From Butyrivibrio sp. AC2005 (lineage in GTDB: Bacteria > Bacillota > Clostridia > Lachnospirales > Lachnospiraceae): a stretch of DNA of 57,304 bases. A model generated the notes under the pieces. It worked only from the letters and a program-made list of their open reading frames with translations, searched no databases and had not been told where the DNA came from. The stretch spans positions 1 to 57,304 of the forward strand of contig NZ_KE384142.1 of assembly GCF_000424145.1 (NCBI RefSeq), given 5' to 3'. This document shows positions 49,325 to 57,304 of this stretch, in pieces (position 1 is the first letter of the stretch; each line of letters starts with the position of its first letter). Position numbers and translations under genes: made by a program.

Positions 49325-50500
49325 ATGGAACAGAACATGAAGGAAGCCGTACTCAAGGGCTTCGAAGAACAGTATGGAAAAAATGATGCCGTAAAGGCAT
49401 ACTTTGCTCCCGGCCGAGTTAATCTTATCGGTGAGCACACAGACTACAACGGAGGCCATGTATTCCCCTGCGCACTGACAATCGGAACTTATGGCGCCGC
49501 AGCAAAGAGAAGCGACAGAAAAATGCGTTTCTTCTCAATGAATTTTGACAATGCAAAGGTAATCGAGGCTTCTCTTGATGATCTTGACGCATCAAGAAAC
49601 GCAGGCTGGACAGCATATCCTGTTGGTGTTGTATGGGCTTTTGAGAAGAAAGGCTTTAAGCTTGATACCGGATTTGACATGATTATTTATGGAAATATTC
49701 CTAATGGTTCAGGCCTTTCATCTTCAGCATCACTTGAAGTACTTACAGGTTTTATCTTAAGAGACCTTTACGGTTTTGATGTTACAAATCAGGATCTTGC
49801 ACTTATCGGTCAGTACTCTGAAAACAACTTCAACGGCTGTAACTGTGGAATCATGGATCAGTTTGCTGTTGCTATGGGTAAGGAAGGAAATGCAATTTTC
49901 CTTGATACTGCGGACTTATCATTCGAGTATGCTCCTATCAGCTTAAAGGGTGCCAAAATTATCATCAGCAACACCAATAAGAAGCATAAGCTCACAGATT
50001 CAGCATATAACGATAGAAGAAGTGCCTGCGAGAAGGCTCTTGAGGAGCTTCAGGCAGTTGTTGACATCAAGACTCTTGGTGACCTTACAGAAGAGGAATT
50101 CGAGGCTCACAAGGATGCAATCAAGGATGACGACAGACGAGTTAAGGCTAAGCACGCTGTATACGAGAACCAGCGCACAATCGAGGCTGTTGCTGCACTT
50201 AAGGAAGGAAACCTTGAGAAATTCGGCGAACTCATGAAGCAGTCACATATCTCACTTCGTGACGATTATGATGTTACAGGAGTAGAGCTTGATACACTTG
50301 CTGAGGAGGCGTGGAAGATTCCGGGAGTTATCGGTTCAAGAATGACCGGTGGCGGATTCGGCGGATGTACCGTTTCTATTGTAAAGGATGAGGCTGTTGA
50401 GGAATTCAAGGAGAAGGTTGGAAAGGCTTATCGTGATAAGATAGGATATGATGCAACTTTCTATACGGTTTCAATTGGACAGGGACCGACGATACTATAA
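49325..50500 (+). CDS. galK: Galactokinase
   Basis: GalK phosphorylates D-galactose at C1 in the Leloir pathway. The 391-residue GHMP kinase has the galactokinase signature GRVNLIGEHTDYNGG (about residues 29-43), ATP-binding GNIPNGSGLSSSASLE (about 120-135) and the third motif RMTGGGFGG (about 340-348). GGAAGGAC precedes the ATG. No galT or galE is adjacent. A strong hairpin follows. Confidence 0.97.
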   Translation: MEQNMKEAVLKGFEEQYGKNDAVKAYFAPGRVNLIGEHTDYNGGHVFPCALTIGTYGAAAKRSDRKMRFFSMNFDNAKVIEASLDDLDASRNAGWTAYPVGVVWAFEKKGFKLDTGFDMIIYGNIPNGSGLSSSASLEVLTGFILRDLYGFDVTNQDLALIGQYSENNFNGCNCGIMDQFAVAMGKEGNAIFLDTADLSFEYAPISLKGAKIIISNTNKKHKLTDSAYNDRRSACEKALEELQAVVDIKTLGDLTEEEFEAHKDAIKDDDRRVKAKHAVYENQRTIEAVAALKEGNLEKFGELMKQSHISLRDDYDVTGVELDTLAEEAWKIPGVIGSRMTGGGFGGCTVSIVKDEAVEEFKEKVGKAYRDKIGYDATFYTVSIGQGPTIL

Positions 50501-50505
50501 AAATA

Positions 50506-50535
50506 CAGACGGGCGAGGGAGACCTCGCCCGTCTG
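50506..50535. terminator. Hairpin between galK and the convergent gene
   Basis: A perfect 13-bp stem CAGACGGGCGAGG/CCTCGCCCGTCTG with a GAGA tetraloop lies here. The T content after it is low (CTTTG), so it is a strong hairpin but a weak textbook terminator. Downstream 50554-50568 is a remnant of the AAGGGGAAGGC repeat. Confidence 0.7.
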
Positions 50536-50604
50536 CTTTGCAGACACTTGTCATCTAAGGGGAAGGCTTTTTATTTCAACTATGCCTCACTAAGGCAAGT
50601 CTTT

Positions 50605-51225
50605 TTAACATGCATTAAGGATATTAACTATATTATCCCGGCTGAGCGAGTTGAGTGATTCTGCGATGGGAAGGATATTCTCAATCTTTTTCTTTATCTC
50701 GGTGTCGCTGAGGGATAGCTTGTTTTTATACAGGTCGCAGAGGAGCTTATAGGAAGCGGTCACGTCGGACTTGGTGGAAATTGAAAATTCCAGGATGGAG
50801 ACGGCTTCTTCATAAAAACCGGCGTCGCTGAGTTCCTTCGCCCATTTTTGCAGCATGGTCACCAAAGTGGTGTAGTTCTGGTCGTAGGTTGTAAGGAGTG
50901 TAATGTTTGGGGCGCCGTATTCAAGCTTAAGATCCGTGTTGGTTATACCTGTGAAATTGACAATCTTCTGGTCAGTAAGGCGCATGATGTTCTTTTCACA
51001 ATAATCTATCTCGTCGTTATTTTGCACGACTCCAAAGGGGAGCCTCTCCACGGGAATGGTTATGTAATTAAGGGAGTCGAGGCTTTTTCTTCTGGTGCTG
51101 TTGGCTTTAAGCTCCTTGTTCCAGAAATCCTCCTCGTCCTTGCGGGCCTTGGCATTGCTCCTGCGGATAGCCAGGTTGGTGATAAGGACTATCATGATAA
51201 AACTTGTAAAAACGGGTAATCTCAT
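50605..51225 (-). CDS. Membrane-anchored protein with TPR-like C-terminal region, unknown function
   Basis: I do not recognise this 206-residue protein. It begins with one hydrophobic helix (about residues 4-20) followed by a basic segment, giving an N-terminal anchor. A middle region holds several short beta-type strands. The C-terminal half (KWAKELSDAGFYEEAVSILEFSISTKSDVTASYKLLCDLYKNK) looks like two TPR-type helical hairpins, suggesting protein binding. AAAGGAT precedes the ATG. It is divergent from a tiny membrane-peptide gene 35 nt away. Confidence 0.7.
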   Translation of the reverse strand: MRLPVFTSFIMIVLITNLAIRRSNAKARKDEEDFWNKELKANSTRRKSLDSLNYITIPVERLPFGVVQNNDEIDYCEKNIMRLTDQKIVNFTGITNTDLKLEYGAPNITLLTTYDQNYTTLVTMLQKWAKELSDAGFYEEAVSILEFSISTKSDVTASYKLLCDLYKNKLSLSDTEIKKKIENILPIAESLNSLSRDNIVNILNAC

Positions 51226-51260
51226 TTATAATATCCTTTCAGAAAATGAGGAGTATACTT

Positions 51261-51371
51261 ATGTTAAGATTTTTTAATTCCGGTAAAAACAGAAAGGTCA
51301 TTTCTGCGATAATCATCGCTGTGCTGATTCTTGCATTGGTCATTCCGCTTGCAAGCAGTCTTTCATTTTGA
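51261..51371 (+). CDS. Small single-span membrane protein (36 residues)
   Basis: The ATG at 51261 has GAGGAG 8-13 nt upstream. The frame encodes 36 residues: a basic N-terminus (MLRFFNSGKNRK) and one hydrophobic helix (VISAIIIAVLILALVIPLAS). Positive-inside orientation would put the N-terminus in the cytoplasm. It lies 48 nt before the VanW gene in the same direction, so the two may be co-transcribed. Function unknown. Confidence 0.6.
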   Translation: MLRFFNSGKNRKVISAIIIAVLILALVIPLASSLSF

Positions 51372-51419
51372 TTATATAACACCGGTATTTGCCAGAAAAG
51401 TGGCGAAATGGAGAAGTTT

Positions 51420-53132
51420 ATGAAAAAATTTATGTTTCTTTGTCTGATGGCGCTTACGCTTGCACTTGTTCTTCCGGCAAGCAAAGCAGAGGCAGCTTCA
51501 GATACTATTCATCAAGGTGTTTTTATTGGTGATGTTGATGTTTCCGGCATGACAACTGCGCAGGCAACTGATGCTGTTAATCAGTATATTGAGCAGCTGC
51601 GAGCAAAGAACGTAACCCTGAAGGGTATGGAGGATAGCCAGACCGTTGTTGTGACTATGGCCGACTTGGGACTCGGATGGGCAAATACTGAGGTAGTGGA
51701 TGAAGCCTACGCTCTTTGCAGAGAGGGCAACATCATTAAGCGCTACAAAGCTATGAAGGATTTGGAGCACAGCACCAAGAGATTTAATATAGAGTATTCA
51801 TTCAACGATGATGCTATATATCAGGTTCTTGATGTTGACTGCGCACCCTTTAACGTTTCCAAGAAAAATTACACACTTACAAAAACTGAGAGCGGATTCA
51901 CGGTTGCAGACGGTCAGACAGGATATATTCTGAATGAGCAGGCATCCCTTACTAAGATAAAGGATTATGTTAAGAACGAGTGGAACCATCAGGATTGCAC
52001 AATTCAGGTAGAAATGGATGTTGATGAACCTCAGGGAAGCTATGAGGATCTCAGCAGAGTAGGAGATGTACTCGGTACATTTACTACAAGCTATTCGTCA
52101 TCAGGTAAGGCCAGAAGTGCCAACGTTGCTAACGGATGCAAGCTGATAAACGGAACAACGCTATATCCCGGTGAGGAGTTCTCTGTCCTTGGAGCTATTA
52201 CACCTTTTACAGAGGAAAATGGATATTTCCCTGCAGGATCATACCTGAACGGAATAGTTGTTGAAAGTGTCGGCGGTGGTATCTGTCAGGTTTCCACTAC
52301 ACTTTACAACGCAGTACTTAAGGCTGAGCTTGAGGTCACTGAGAGACATAACCACTCCATGATCATCAGCTATGTTGATCCTTCTATGGATGCTGCTATT
52401 GCTGAGAATGGCGGAAAGAACTTTAAATTCGTCAACAGTACGGAATATCCTATCTATATAGAAGGTGTTACCACAAGCGATAAGCATATAACATTTACAA
52501 TCTACGGTGTTGAGACAAGACCTTCTACTCACAAGGTTGAGTTCGAGAGCGAGGTACTTGAGACAATACCTGCAGGAGCTGACCAGATAGTAGCTGATGG
52601 ATCTTCACCTATCGGATCCGTAACTACTCAGGCGGCACATATAGGTTATAAGGCACAGCTCTGGAAGATTACTTATGAAAATGGCACAGAATCAAGCAGA
52701 GAAGTAATCAACTCCAGTAATTATAAGATGGTTCCAAGGATCATAACTGTTGGAACAGCTACCTCAGACCCGACAGCTGCAGCGCAGATTTCTACAGCGA
52801 TTGCGACAGGCGATATCAACCAGATAAGAGCCGTAGCAGGAGCTATTGCAGCAGTGCAGCAGGTTGCGGCACAGGGCGGAGACGTTGAGGCAGCACAGGC
52901 AGCGGCAGCAGCTCAGGCTGCATCTGCACAGGCACAGCTCGATGCACAGCAGGCACCGGCTGAGACACCTGCCGAAACTCCGGCAGAAACGCCTGCAGAG
53001 ACTCCCGCAGAGCAGACACCTGCACCGGCAGCAGAACCTACACCTGCCCCTGCACCCGCTGAGGGAGACACACCGGCACCTATCGATCCTGAACCGGAAG
53101 AGGTACCGGCACCTATCGATCCTGCGGAGTGA
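51420..53132 (+). CDS. VanW-family secreted protein with Pro/Ala/Thr-rich tail
   Basis: The 570-residue protein has a Sec signal peptide (about residues 1-25), a PG_binding_4-type domain (about 30-190), a VanW domain (about 205-345: SSGKARSANV..., YPGEEFSVLG, VGGGICQVSTTLYNAVL) and a G5-like stretch. A low-complexity tail (about 445-570) is rich in Ala, Gln and ETPA repeats. VanW proteins are cell-wall associated with unclear function; no other vancomycin-resistance gene is present. The start at 51420 follows GGAGAAG. The tail is probably a wall spacer or is disordered; no LPXTG is present. Confidence 0.9.
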   Translation: MKKFMFLCLMALTLALVLPASKAEAASDTIHQGVFIGDVDVSGMTTAQATDAVNQYIEQLRAKNVTLKGMEDSQTVVVTMADLGLGWANTEVVDEAYALCREGNIIKRYKAMKDLEHSTKRFNIEYSFNDDAIYQVLDVDCAPFNVSKKNYTLTKTESGFTVADGQTGYILNEQASLTKIKDYVKNEWNHQDCTIQVEMDVDEPQGSYEDLSRVGDVLGTFTTSYSSSGKARSANVANGCKLINGTTLYPGEEFSVLGAITPFTEENGYFPAGSYLNGIVVESVGGGICQVSTTLYNAVLKAELEVTERHNHSMIISYVDPSMDAAIAENGGKNFKFVNSTEYPIYIEGVTTSDKHITFTIYGVETRPSTHKVEFESEVLETIPAGADQIVADGSSPIGSVTTQAAHIGYKAQLWKITYENGTESSREVINSSNYKMVPRIITVGTATSDPTAAAQISTAIATGDINQIRAVAGAIAAVQQVAAQGGDVEAAQAAAAAQAASAQAQLDAQQAPAETPAETPAETPAETPAEQTPAPAAEPTPAPAPAEGDTPAPIDPEPEEVPAPIDPAE

Positions 53133-53153
53133 ACAAACGGAGCAAATTAATAC

Positions 53154-54122
53154 ATGAGAATCGGAAAAGTTACTGAGAGCGTGCTTAAACGCTCAGTACT
53201 AAAGATAATACAGAGTGATTCTAATAAGGTAAGCGCAGCTGCAAAATCAGACTGCGCTTATTCTATAGATGAAAACGGGCAAAAGCTGCTATCCTCTATA
53301 GCTACATTTACTATAGCTTCTGAGGACGCAAGCTATTATGCGATGCACAATGCAGCCAATAATATATTTGCCATGGGCGGAGTTCCGCTAATGGCGGTCA
53401 TTAGCATTTTACTGCCTGCGGAAGCTGAAGAATCAGAGCTTAAGAACATAATGAGAAGCGTAGTACACGCGGCAAATGACCTTGGTATAACCATTGAAGG
53501 CGGACATACTGAGGTCTCGGATGCTGTGAAGAGACCGGTTATAACAGTAAATGTGACAGGAAAAGAAGTCCTAACTATAAGTGAAAATGGGAATGGACTT
53601 TCCATAGTTATGACAAAATGGGCAGGAATAGAAGGGACTGCTATCCTTTCGAAAAACTGCCATGAAAAACTCTCAGAGAGGCTTCCTGACTACATGATCA
53701 GAGAGGCACAGAATTTTAAGGAGCTTATTTCCATAAGAAAAGATGCAGAGGTGGCCATTAAGAATGGAGCATATTATCTTCATGATATCTCAATGGGCGG
53801 AATTTTTGCAGCTCTGTGGGAAATCGCTGAGAGAGCAAAATGCGGCCTTGAGGTTGACCTCAAGAAGATTCCGATAAAACAGGAGACTGTGGAGATAACC
53901 AATCATTTAGGTGTAAATCCATATCAGTTGGTTTCGGGCGGAGCACTTTTACTGCTGGCACCTGACGGCGAGGCGGTTGTGAGAGCCCTTGAAAATGAAG
54001 GTATAGCAGCAACGGTCATAGGAGTAACCACAGATAAAAACGACAGGATTATCAGAAATGATGATGAAGTGAGATATCTTGATAAGCCTCAGGCAGATGA
54101 AATAGTGAGATTTATGGTATAA
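53154..54122 (+). CDS. AIR-synthase-related (HypE/PurM-like) protein
   Basis: The 322-residue protein has the two-domain AIR synthase fold signature: NAANNIFAMGGVPLMAVISILLP, the EGGHTEVSD glycine-rich block and a C-terminal HDISMGGIFAALWEIAERA with VSGGALLLLAP. Relatives include HypE, ThiL and SelD. No hydrogenase genes are near, and the N-terminal Asp-rich ATP loop is only partly kept, so the activity is unassigned. GGAG precedes the ATG. It heads an operon with an Lrp-type regulator (43-nt gap) and an aminotransferase. Confidence 0.8.
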   Translation: MRIGKVTESVLKRSVLKIIQSDSNKVSAAAKSDCAYSIDENGQKLLSSIATFTIASEDASYYAMHNAANNIFAMGGVPLMAVISILLPAEAEESELKNIMRSVVHAANDLGITIEGGHTEVSDAVKRPVITVNVTGKEVLTISENGNGLSIVMTKWAGIEGTAILSKNCHEKLSERLPDYMIREAQNFKELISIRKDAEVAIKNGAYYLHDISMGGIFAALWEIAERAKCGLEVDLKKIPIKQETVEITNHLGVNPYQLVSGGALLLLAPDGEAVVRALENEGIAATVIGVTTDKNDRIIRNDDEVRYLDKPQADEIVRFMV

Positions 54123-54165
54123 TAGGTAGAATATTGCTTTATTAAAAGAGTTGGAGGAGAAGATA

Positions 54166-54654
54166 ATGGTAAACAGAGACGAATTACTTCGCACAATTGA
54201 CAAGAACAGCCGTATAGGTGTATCCGAGCTGGCGGTACTTTTAGGTGAGCCTGAAATAGACGTCGCGAATGAGCTTCGAGCGCTTGAAGACGAAGGAATC
54301 ATCTGTGGTTACCATACAATGATCGACTGGTCCAAGACCTCAATCGACAAAGTAATGGCACTTATTGAGGTCAAGGTCACACCTCAGAGGGGCATAGGCT
54401 TTGATTCCATTGCAGAGCGCATCTACAAATATCCCGAAGTTACAAGTGTATATCTAATGTCAGGCGGCTTTGACCTCATGGTTATGCTTGAGGGCAAAAG
54501 TCTTAAGGAGGTTGCAAGCTTTGTGACAAACAAGCTCTCTCCGCTTGATACTGTTCTTAGCTGCTCTACACACTTTATTTTGCAGAAGTACAAGGAGCAC
54601 GGAACAATTCTGACAAAAAAATATGATGATACAAGGGAGAAAATTACGCCATGA
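54166..54654 (+). CDS. Lrp/AsnC-family regulator
   Basis: The 162-residue protein has an N-terminal winged HTH (RDELLRTIDKNSRIGVSELAVLLGEPE...) and a C-terminal RAM effector-binding domain (VMALIEVKVTPQRGIGFDSIAERI ... SGGFDLMVML). Family members sense amino acids. GGAGGAG lies just before the ATG at 54166; an upstream TTG is part of that ribosome site. Its stop overlaps the aminotransferase start (ATGA), so the two are translationally coupled and probably functionally linked. Confidence 0.92.
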   Translation: MVNRDELLRTIDKNSRIGVSELAVLLGEPEIDVANELRALEDEGIICGYHTMIDWSKTSIDKVMALIEVKVTPQRGIGFDSIAERIYKYPEVTSVYLMSGGFDLMVMLEGKSLKEVASFVTNKLSPLDTVLSCSTHFILQKYKEHGTILTKKYDDTREKITP

Positions 54655-55817
54655 GGAATCCGCTATCTGAGAAAATTGTAGACATAAAGCCCTCGGGCAT
54701 CCGTAAATTTTTTGATGTTGTTAAGACCATTGACGGTGCAATATCCCTCGGTGTAGGCGAACCTGACTTCGATACACCGTGGCATATCAGAGATGAGGGC
54801 ATATACTCCCTTGAAAAGGGACGTACTTTTTATACATCCAATTCAGGATTATTAGAGCTTAAGGTTGAAATCTGTAACTATCTGAAAAGAAGACAGAATG
54901 TGGAGTACGAACCGGGTAAACAGGTTCTTGTTACTGTCGGCGGATCGGAAGCGATTGACCTTGCTATCAGAGCTATGGTAGATCCCGGGGATGAGGTACT
55001 TATCCCTCAGCCTAGCTACGTATCCTACGAGCCCTGTGCTATTCTGGCCGGAGCCAAGCCTGTAATAATAGAACTTAAAGAGGAAAATGAGTTCAGACTT
55101 ACAGCTCAGGAGATCCTTGATAACGTAACGGACAAGACCAAGATTCTTGTGCTGCCTTTTCCCAACAACCCGACAGGGGCGATTATGGAGAAAGCAGATC
55201 TTGAGGCCATTGCCAAGGTGATCATAGAGAAGGATCTGTATGTAATATCCGATGAGATTTACAGCGAGCTTTCATACAGGGATAAACATGTCTCAATTGT
55301 GGAAATACCCGGAATGTATGAGAGAACAATTCTGATCAACGGTTTTTCAAAGGCCTACGCCATGACCGGATGGAGACTGGGATATGCCTGCGGACCGGAG
55401 ATAATTATTGAGCAGATGACCAAGATCCACCAGTTCGCAATAATGTGCGCTCCCACAACCAGCCAGTACGCTGCAGTCGAGGCACTGAAAAACGGTGATG
55501 ATGACGTAAAGATGATGAGGGATCAGTACAATCAGAGAAGAAGATACCTTATCCACGAGCTCAGGGATATGGGACTTCCATGCTTTGAGCCCTTTGGAGC
55601 GTTCTATATTTTCCCCTGCATCAAGAAGTTCGGAATGACAAGTGATGAGTTTGCCACAAGACTTCTTCAGGAGGAGAAGCTTGCGGTTGTGCCCGGAAAT
55701 GCATTCGGAGACTGCGGTGAAGGCTTCCTTAGAATCTCCTACGCTTATTCACTTGATGACCTCAAGAAGGCCATGGAGAGACTTAGAAGATTCATCGATA
55801 GGCTAGAGAAAAAGTAA
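54651..55817 (+). CDS. PLP-dependent aminotransferase, class I/II
   Basis: The 388-residue fold-type I enzyme has LGVGEPDFDTPWHI at the N-terminus, VTVGGSEAIDLAIRA, PQPSYVSYE, FPNNPTGAIM, SDEIYSEL and the Schiff-base lysine in NGFSKAYAMTGWRLGY. It transfers an amino group between an amino acid and a 2-oxo acid; an aspartate or aromatic substrate is likely by family but not decided. Coupled to the Lrp regulator by a 4-nt overlap. Confidence 0.94.
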   Translation: MRNPLSEKIVDIKPSGIRKFFDVVKTIDGAISLGVGEPDFDTPWHIRDEGIYSLEKGRTFYTSNSGLLELKVEICNYLKRRQNVEYEPGKQVLVTVGGSEAIDLAIRAMVDPGDEVLIPQPSYVSYEPCAILAGAKPVIIELKEENEFRLTAQEILDNVTDKTKILVLPFPNNPTGAIMEKADLEAIAKVIIEKDLYVISDEIYSELSYRDKHVSIVEIPGMYERTILINGFSKAYAMTGWRLGYACGPEIIIEQMTKIHQFAIMCAPTTSQYAAVEALKNGDDDVKMMRDQYNQRRRYLIHELRDMGLPCFEPFGAFYIFPCIKKFGMTSDEFATRLLQEEKLAVVPGNAFGDCGEGFLRISYAYSLDDLKKAMERLRRFIDRLEKK

Positions 55818-55832
55818 TTATCAGAGGCAGTT

Positions 55833-57218
55833 ATGGAAGAAAAAAAGCACGGTTCTGAAGATGAAAGGCTTGATCCTGAAAAAAGTCCTATAGCCAGGGC
55901 TGATTTCATGAGGGAAAAAATCAAGCAGCGACCCATAAATAAGAAAAAGCTCTTACGAAGGACACTGATAACCACGACGTTGGCAGTGGTGTTCGGTGCG
56001 GTAGCATGCCTGACATTCGTTTTTCTCTCACCTGTGATCAATAATAAGCTTTATCCAGAGGAATCTCCTGCGCCTATTGCGTTGACAGAGGAGACCGTAA
56101 CGGATGAGATGAAGCCTGAGGATATGTATGCCGATGATAACGCCATAGCTGCTGAGGCTGCGAGTGTTGCTATAGACATGGCTTCCTCAGAGATATCAAG
56201 GATGCAGCAGGAGATGAGTTCTTACCATTTTGACTCCTCCGATTACATCGAGATGTATGCTTCTTTAAAAACAGTGGCTACAAATACTGCAAAGAGCATA
56301 GTTACGGTAACATCCAAGACCTCGGACACCAACTGGATCAATAACCCCTACGAGAGTGAGGGCCAGACTTCAGGTGTTATAGTCGCTGATAACGGCGCTG
56401 AGTATCTGATACTTACCCAGACTTCTGCGATAGATGACGCTGAATCAATACAGGTTACTTTTTTTGACGGAAGTACTACAAGTGCTTACCTGAAGATGAG
56501 CGATGGCATAACGGGGCTCAGCATACTTGCGGTAAAAAACAGGATTGTTGATGATACGACCAGGGAGAATATAAAGACAGCTCCCCTCGGAAGCTCAAGC
56601 TCCGGAGTTGTGACGGGTACGCCTGTAATAGCAATCGGAAGTCCCACGGGAATTCAGGGATCTATTTGCTATGGATTTGTGACTTCAGATAATTCTGTCC
56701 TTGACCTGCCTGATTCAAAATATATGCTGCTTACAACTGACATGAGCGGAAGCAGTAACGCCAGCGGAGCCATTATAAATCTGTCAGGCTCAGTAGTTGG
56801 CTTTATTGATATGAATTACAATAATTCAAATATGCCTAATACCCTTTGTGCCATCGGAATCACAGAGCTTCGCGCACTTATAGAGGATTTGTCAAATGAA
56901 AAGGCAAGAGGCTTTTTGGGAATTCATGGGCAGACCGTTCCCCAGTCTCTTCGTGACAGTGAGGAACTGCCGGAGGGTGTTTACGTAACAAGGACGGAGA
57001 TGGATTCTCCTGCTATGCTGGCAGGTGTGCAGAGCGGAGACATCATAACTGCGATCAATGACGAGCAGGTAGATGGATATGATACCTTTATATCCAAATT
57101 GAGAAATATAAAACCCGGCGAGGAAGTGCACCTGGTGCTCATGCGACAGGCGACGGAAGGTTATGTTGATCTGACGATTGATATAACGGCGGGGAATTCA
57201 ACTGTAAGTGGAGAATGA
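55833..57218 (+). CDS. HtrA/DegP-like membrane protein with degenerate protease triad and PDZ domain
   Basis: The 461-residue protein has a cytoplasmic N-terminus, one TM helix (about residues 48-70), a trypsin-like domain (about 145-355) and a C-terminal PDZ domain (about 362-455, GFLGIHGQTV ... AGVQSGDIITAINDEQV). Aligning to the HtrA motifs LTNxHV, DLAVL and GNSGG, the His position holds Ser198 (LTQTSAI) and the Asp position Gly228 (TGLSIL), while Ser311 (NASGA) is kept. It is therefore probably not a working protease but may bind peptides. The alignment is by eye. The stop codon is followed after 5 nt by a repeat element. Confidence 0.85.
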   Translation: MEEKKHGSEDERLDPEKSPIARADFMREKIKQRPINKKKLLRRTLITTTLAVVFGAVACLTFVFLSPVINNKLYPEESPAPIALTEETVTDEMKPEDMYADDNAIAAEAASVAIDMASSEISRMQQEMSSYHFDSSDYIEMYASLKTVATNTAKSIVTVTSKTSDTNWINNPYESEGQTSGVIVADNGAEYLILTQTSAIDDAESIQVTFFDGSTTSAYLKMSDGITGLSILAVKNRIVDDTTRENIKTAPLGSSSSGVVTGTPVIAIGSPTGIQGSICYGFVTSDNSVLDLPDSKYMLLTTDMSGSSNASGAIINLSGSVVGFIDMNYNNSNMPNTLCAIGITELRALIEDLSNEKARGFLGIHGQTVPQSLRDSEELPEGVYVTRTEMDSPAMLAGVQSGDIITAINDEQVDGYDTFISKLRNIKPGEEVHLVLMRQATEGYVDLTIDITAGNSTVSGE

Positions 57219-57223
57219 TGAAT

Positions 57224-57304
57224 CCCCTCATCCGGCGCTTCGCGCCACCTTCCCCCCAAGGGGAAGGCAATATTAGAAAGGCTTCTCATTTAAAGCCTTC
57301 CCCC
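57224..57304. repeat. Inverted-pair two-hairpin repeat element (copy 3, cut by window end)
   Basis: The left half 57224-57268 is identical to the left half at 32721 (stem GGCGC-TTC-GCGCC). After a 26-bp spacer the right half begins at 57295 with GCCTTCCCCC and runs off the window. Confidence 0.93.

Noticed and set aside
51420..53132. Vancomycin resistance determinant
   Set aside because: VanW-domain proteins are common wall-associated proteins; no vanH, vanA/B or vanX homologue is in the window.
53154..54122. Hydrogenase maturation factor HypE
   Set aside because: No hydrogenase or other hyp genes are present and the HypE C-terminal Cys motif is absent, so only the AIR-synthase superfamily can be claimed.

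Overview
The window is a chromosomal segment of a Gram-positive anaerobe of the Clostridia, most probably family Lachnospiraceae (Butyrivibrio/Roseburia-like). This is inferred from the moderate GC content, strong AGGAGG-type ribosome binding sites, the gene order shared with Bacillus subtilis around yaaR-holB-ricT-trmN6-rsmI, the sugar-centred ABC transporters with one separate MsmK-type ATPase, and a single-copy SRP RNA. No phage, plasmid, integron, CRISPR array or intact insertion sequence was seen.

Layout. 1-515: six tRNA genes in a row (Asp partial, Val, Thr, Tyr, initiator Met, Phe). 682-2943: an HD-domain hydrolase and, on the minus strand, ATP-type PEP carboxykinase. 3197-15330: an accessory catabolic region with a LacI-type repressor, a split AtuA pair, a CaiB-type CoA transferase, a membrane-anchored AraC sensor-regulator, an LplB/YtcP-type ABC importer without its own ATPase, and a type-B carboxylesterase. 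Related TACAACG-containing palindromes sit at the promoters of both the AtuA operon and the ABC operon, suggesting one regulon under the LacI protein. 15476-22495: a conserved housekeeping operon (basic amino acid decarboxylase, guanylate kinase-like protein, YaaR, HolB, RicT, TrmN6, RsmI, membrane Mrr-like protein). 22594-29654: a secreted unknown, then an AraR-controlled pentose block (FGGY kinase, AraD, two-part transketolase, Rpe) with no arabinose isomerase. 29817-41494: mixed housekeeping genes (zinc-finger protein, O-antigen ligase-like protein, SEC-C methionine aminopeptidase, MetRS, lipase-like hydrolase, YesL, MsmK, CdaR-type regulator, TadA, radical SAM activase), then the SRP RNA. 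41759-50500: AraC regulator, GH43 enzyme, DUF559 nuclease, nicotinate phosphoribosyltransferase, XpaC-TelA pair, galactokinase. 50605-57218: membrane and secreted proteins (including a 36-residue membrane peptide and a VanW protein), an AIR-synthase/Lrp/aminotransferase operon, and an HtrA-like protein whose protease triad is broken.

The most striking non-genic feature is a family of 45-bp two-hairpin repeats at 32721, 32870, 36934, 37215, 44028, 44741, 49262 and 57224 (a ninth is cut by the window end). They occur singly or as inverted pairs that often run from a stop codon to the next ribosome binding site. The first hairpin stem has five different sequences but is always fully paired around a constant TTC/GAA loop, which is covariation within the window. 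Two outward-facing half copies flank a DUF559 (PD-(D/E)XK-type) nuclease gene, and that whole island lies between two identical 23-bp palindromic terminators. A link between the nuclease and the repeats is a testable hypothesis, not a demonstrated fact.

The genes fit plant-polysaccharide fermentation: oligosaccharide import powered by a shared ATPase, intracellular GH43 hydrolysis, pentose and galactose entry, and PEP carboxykinase as a C3/C4 node.
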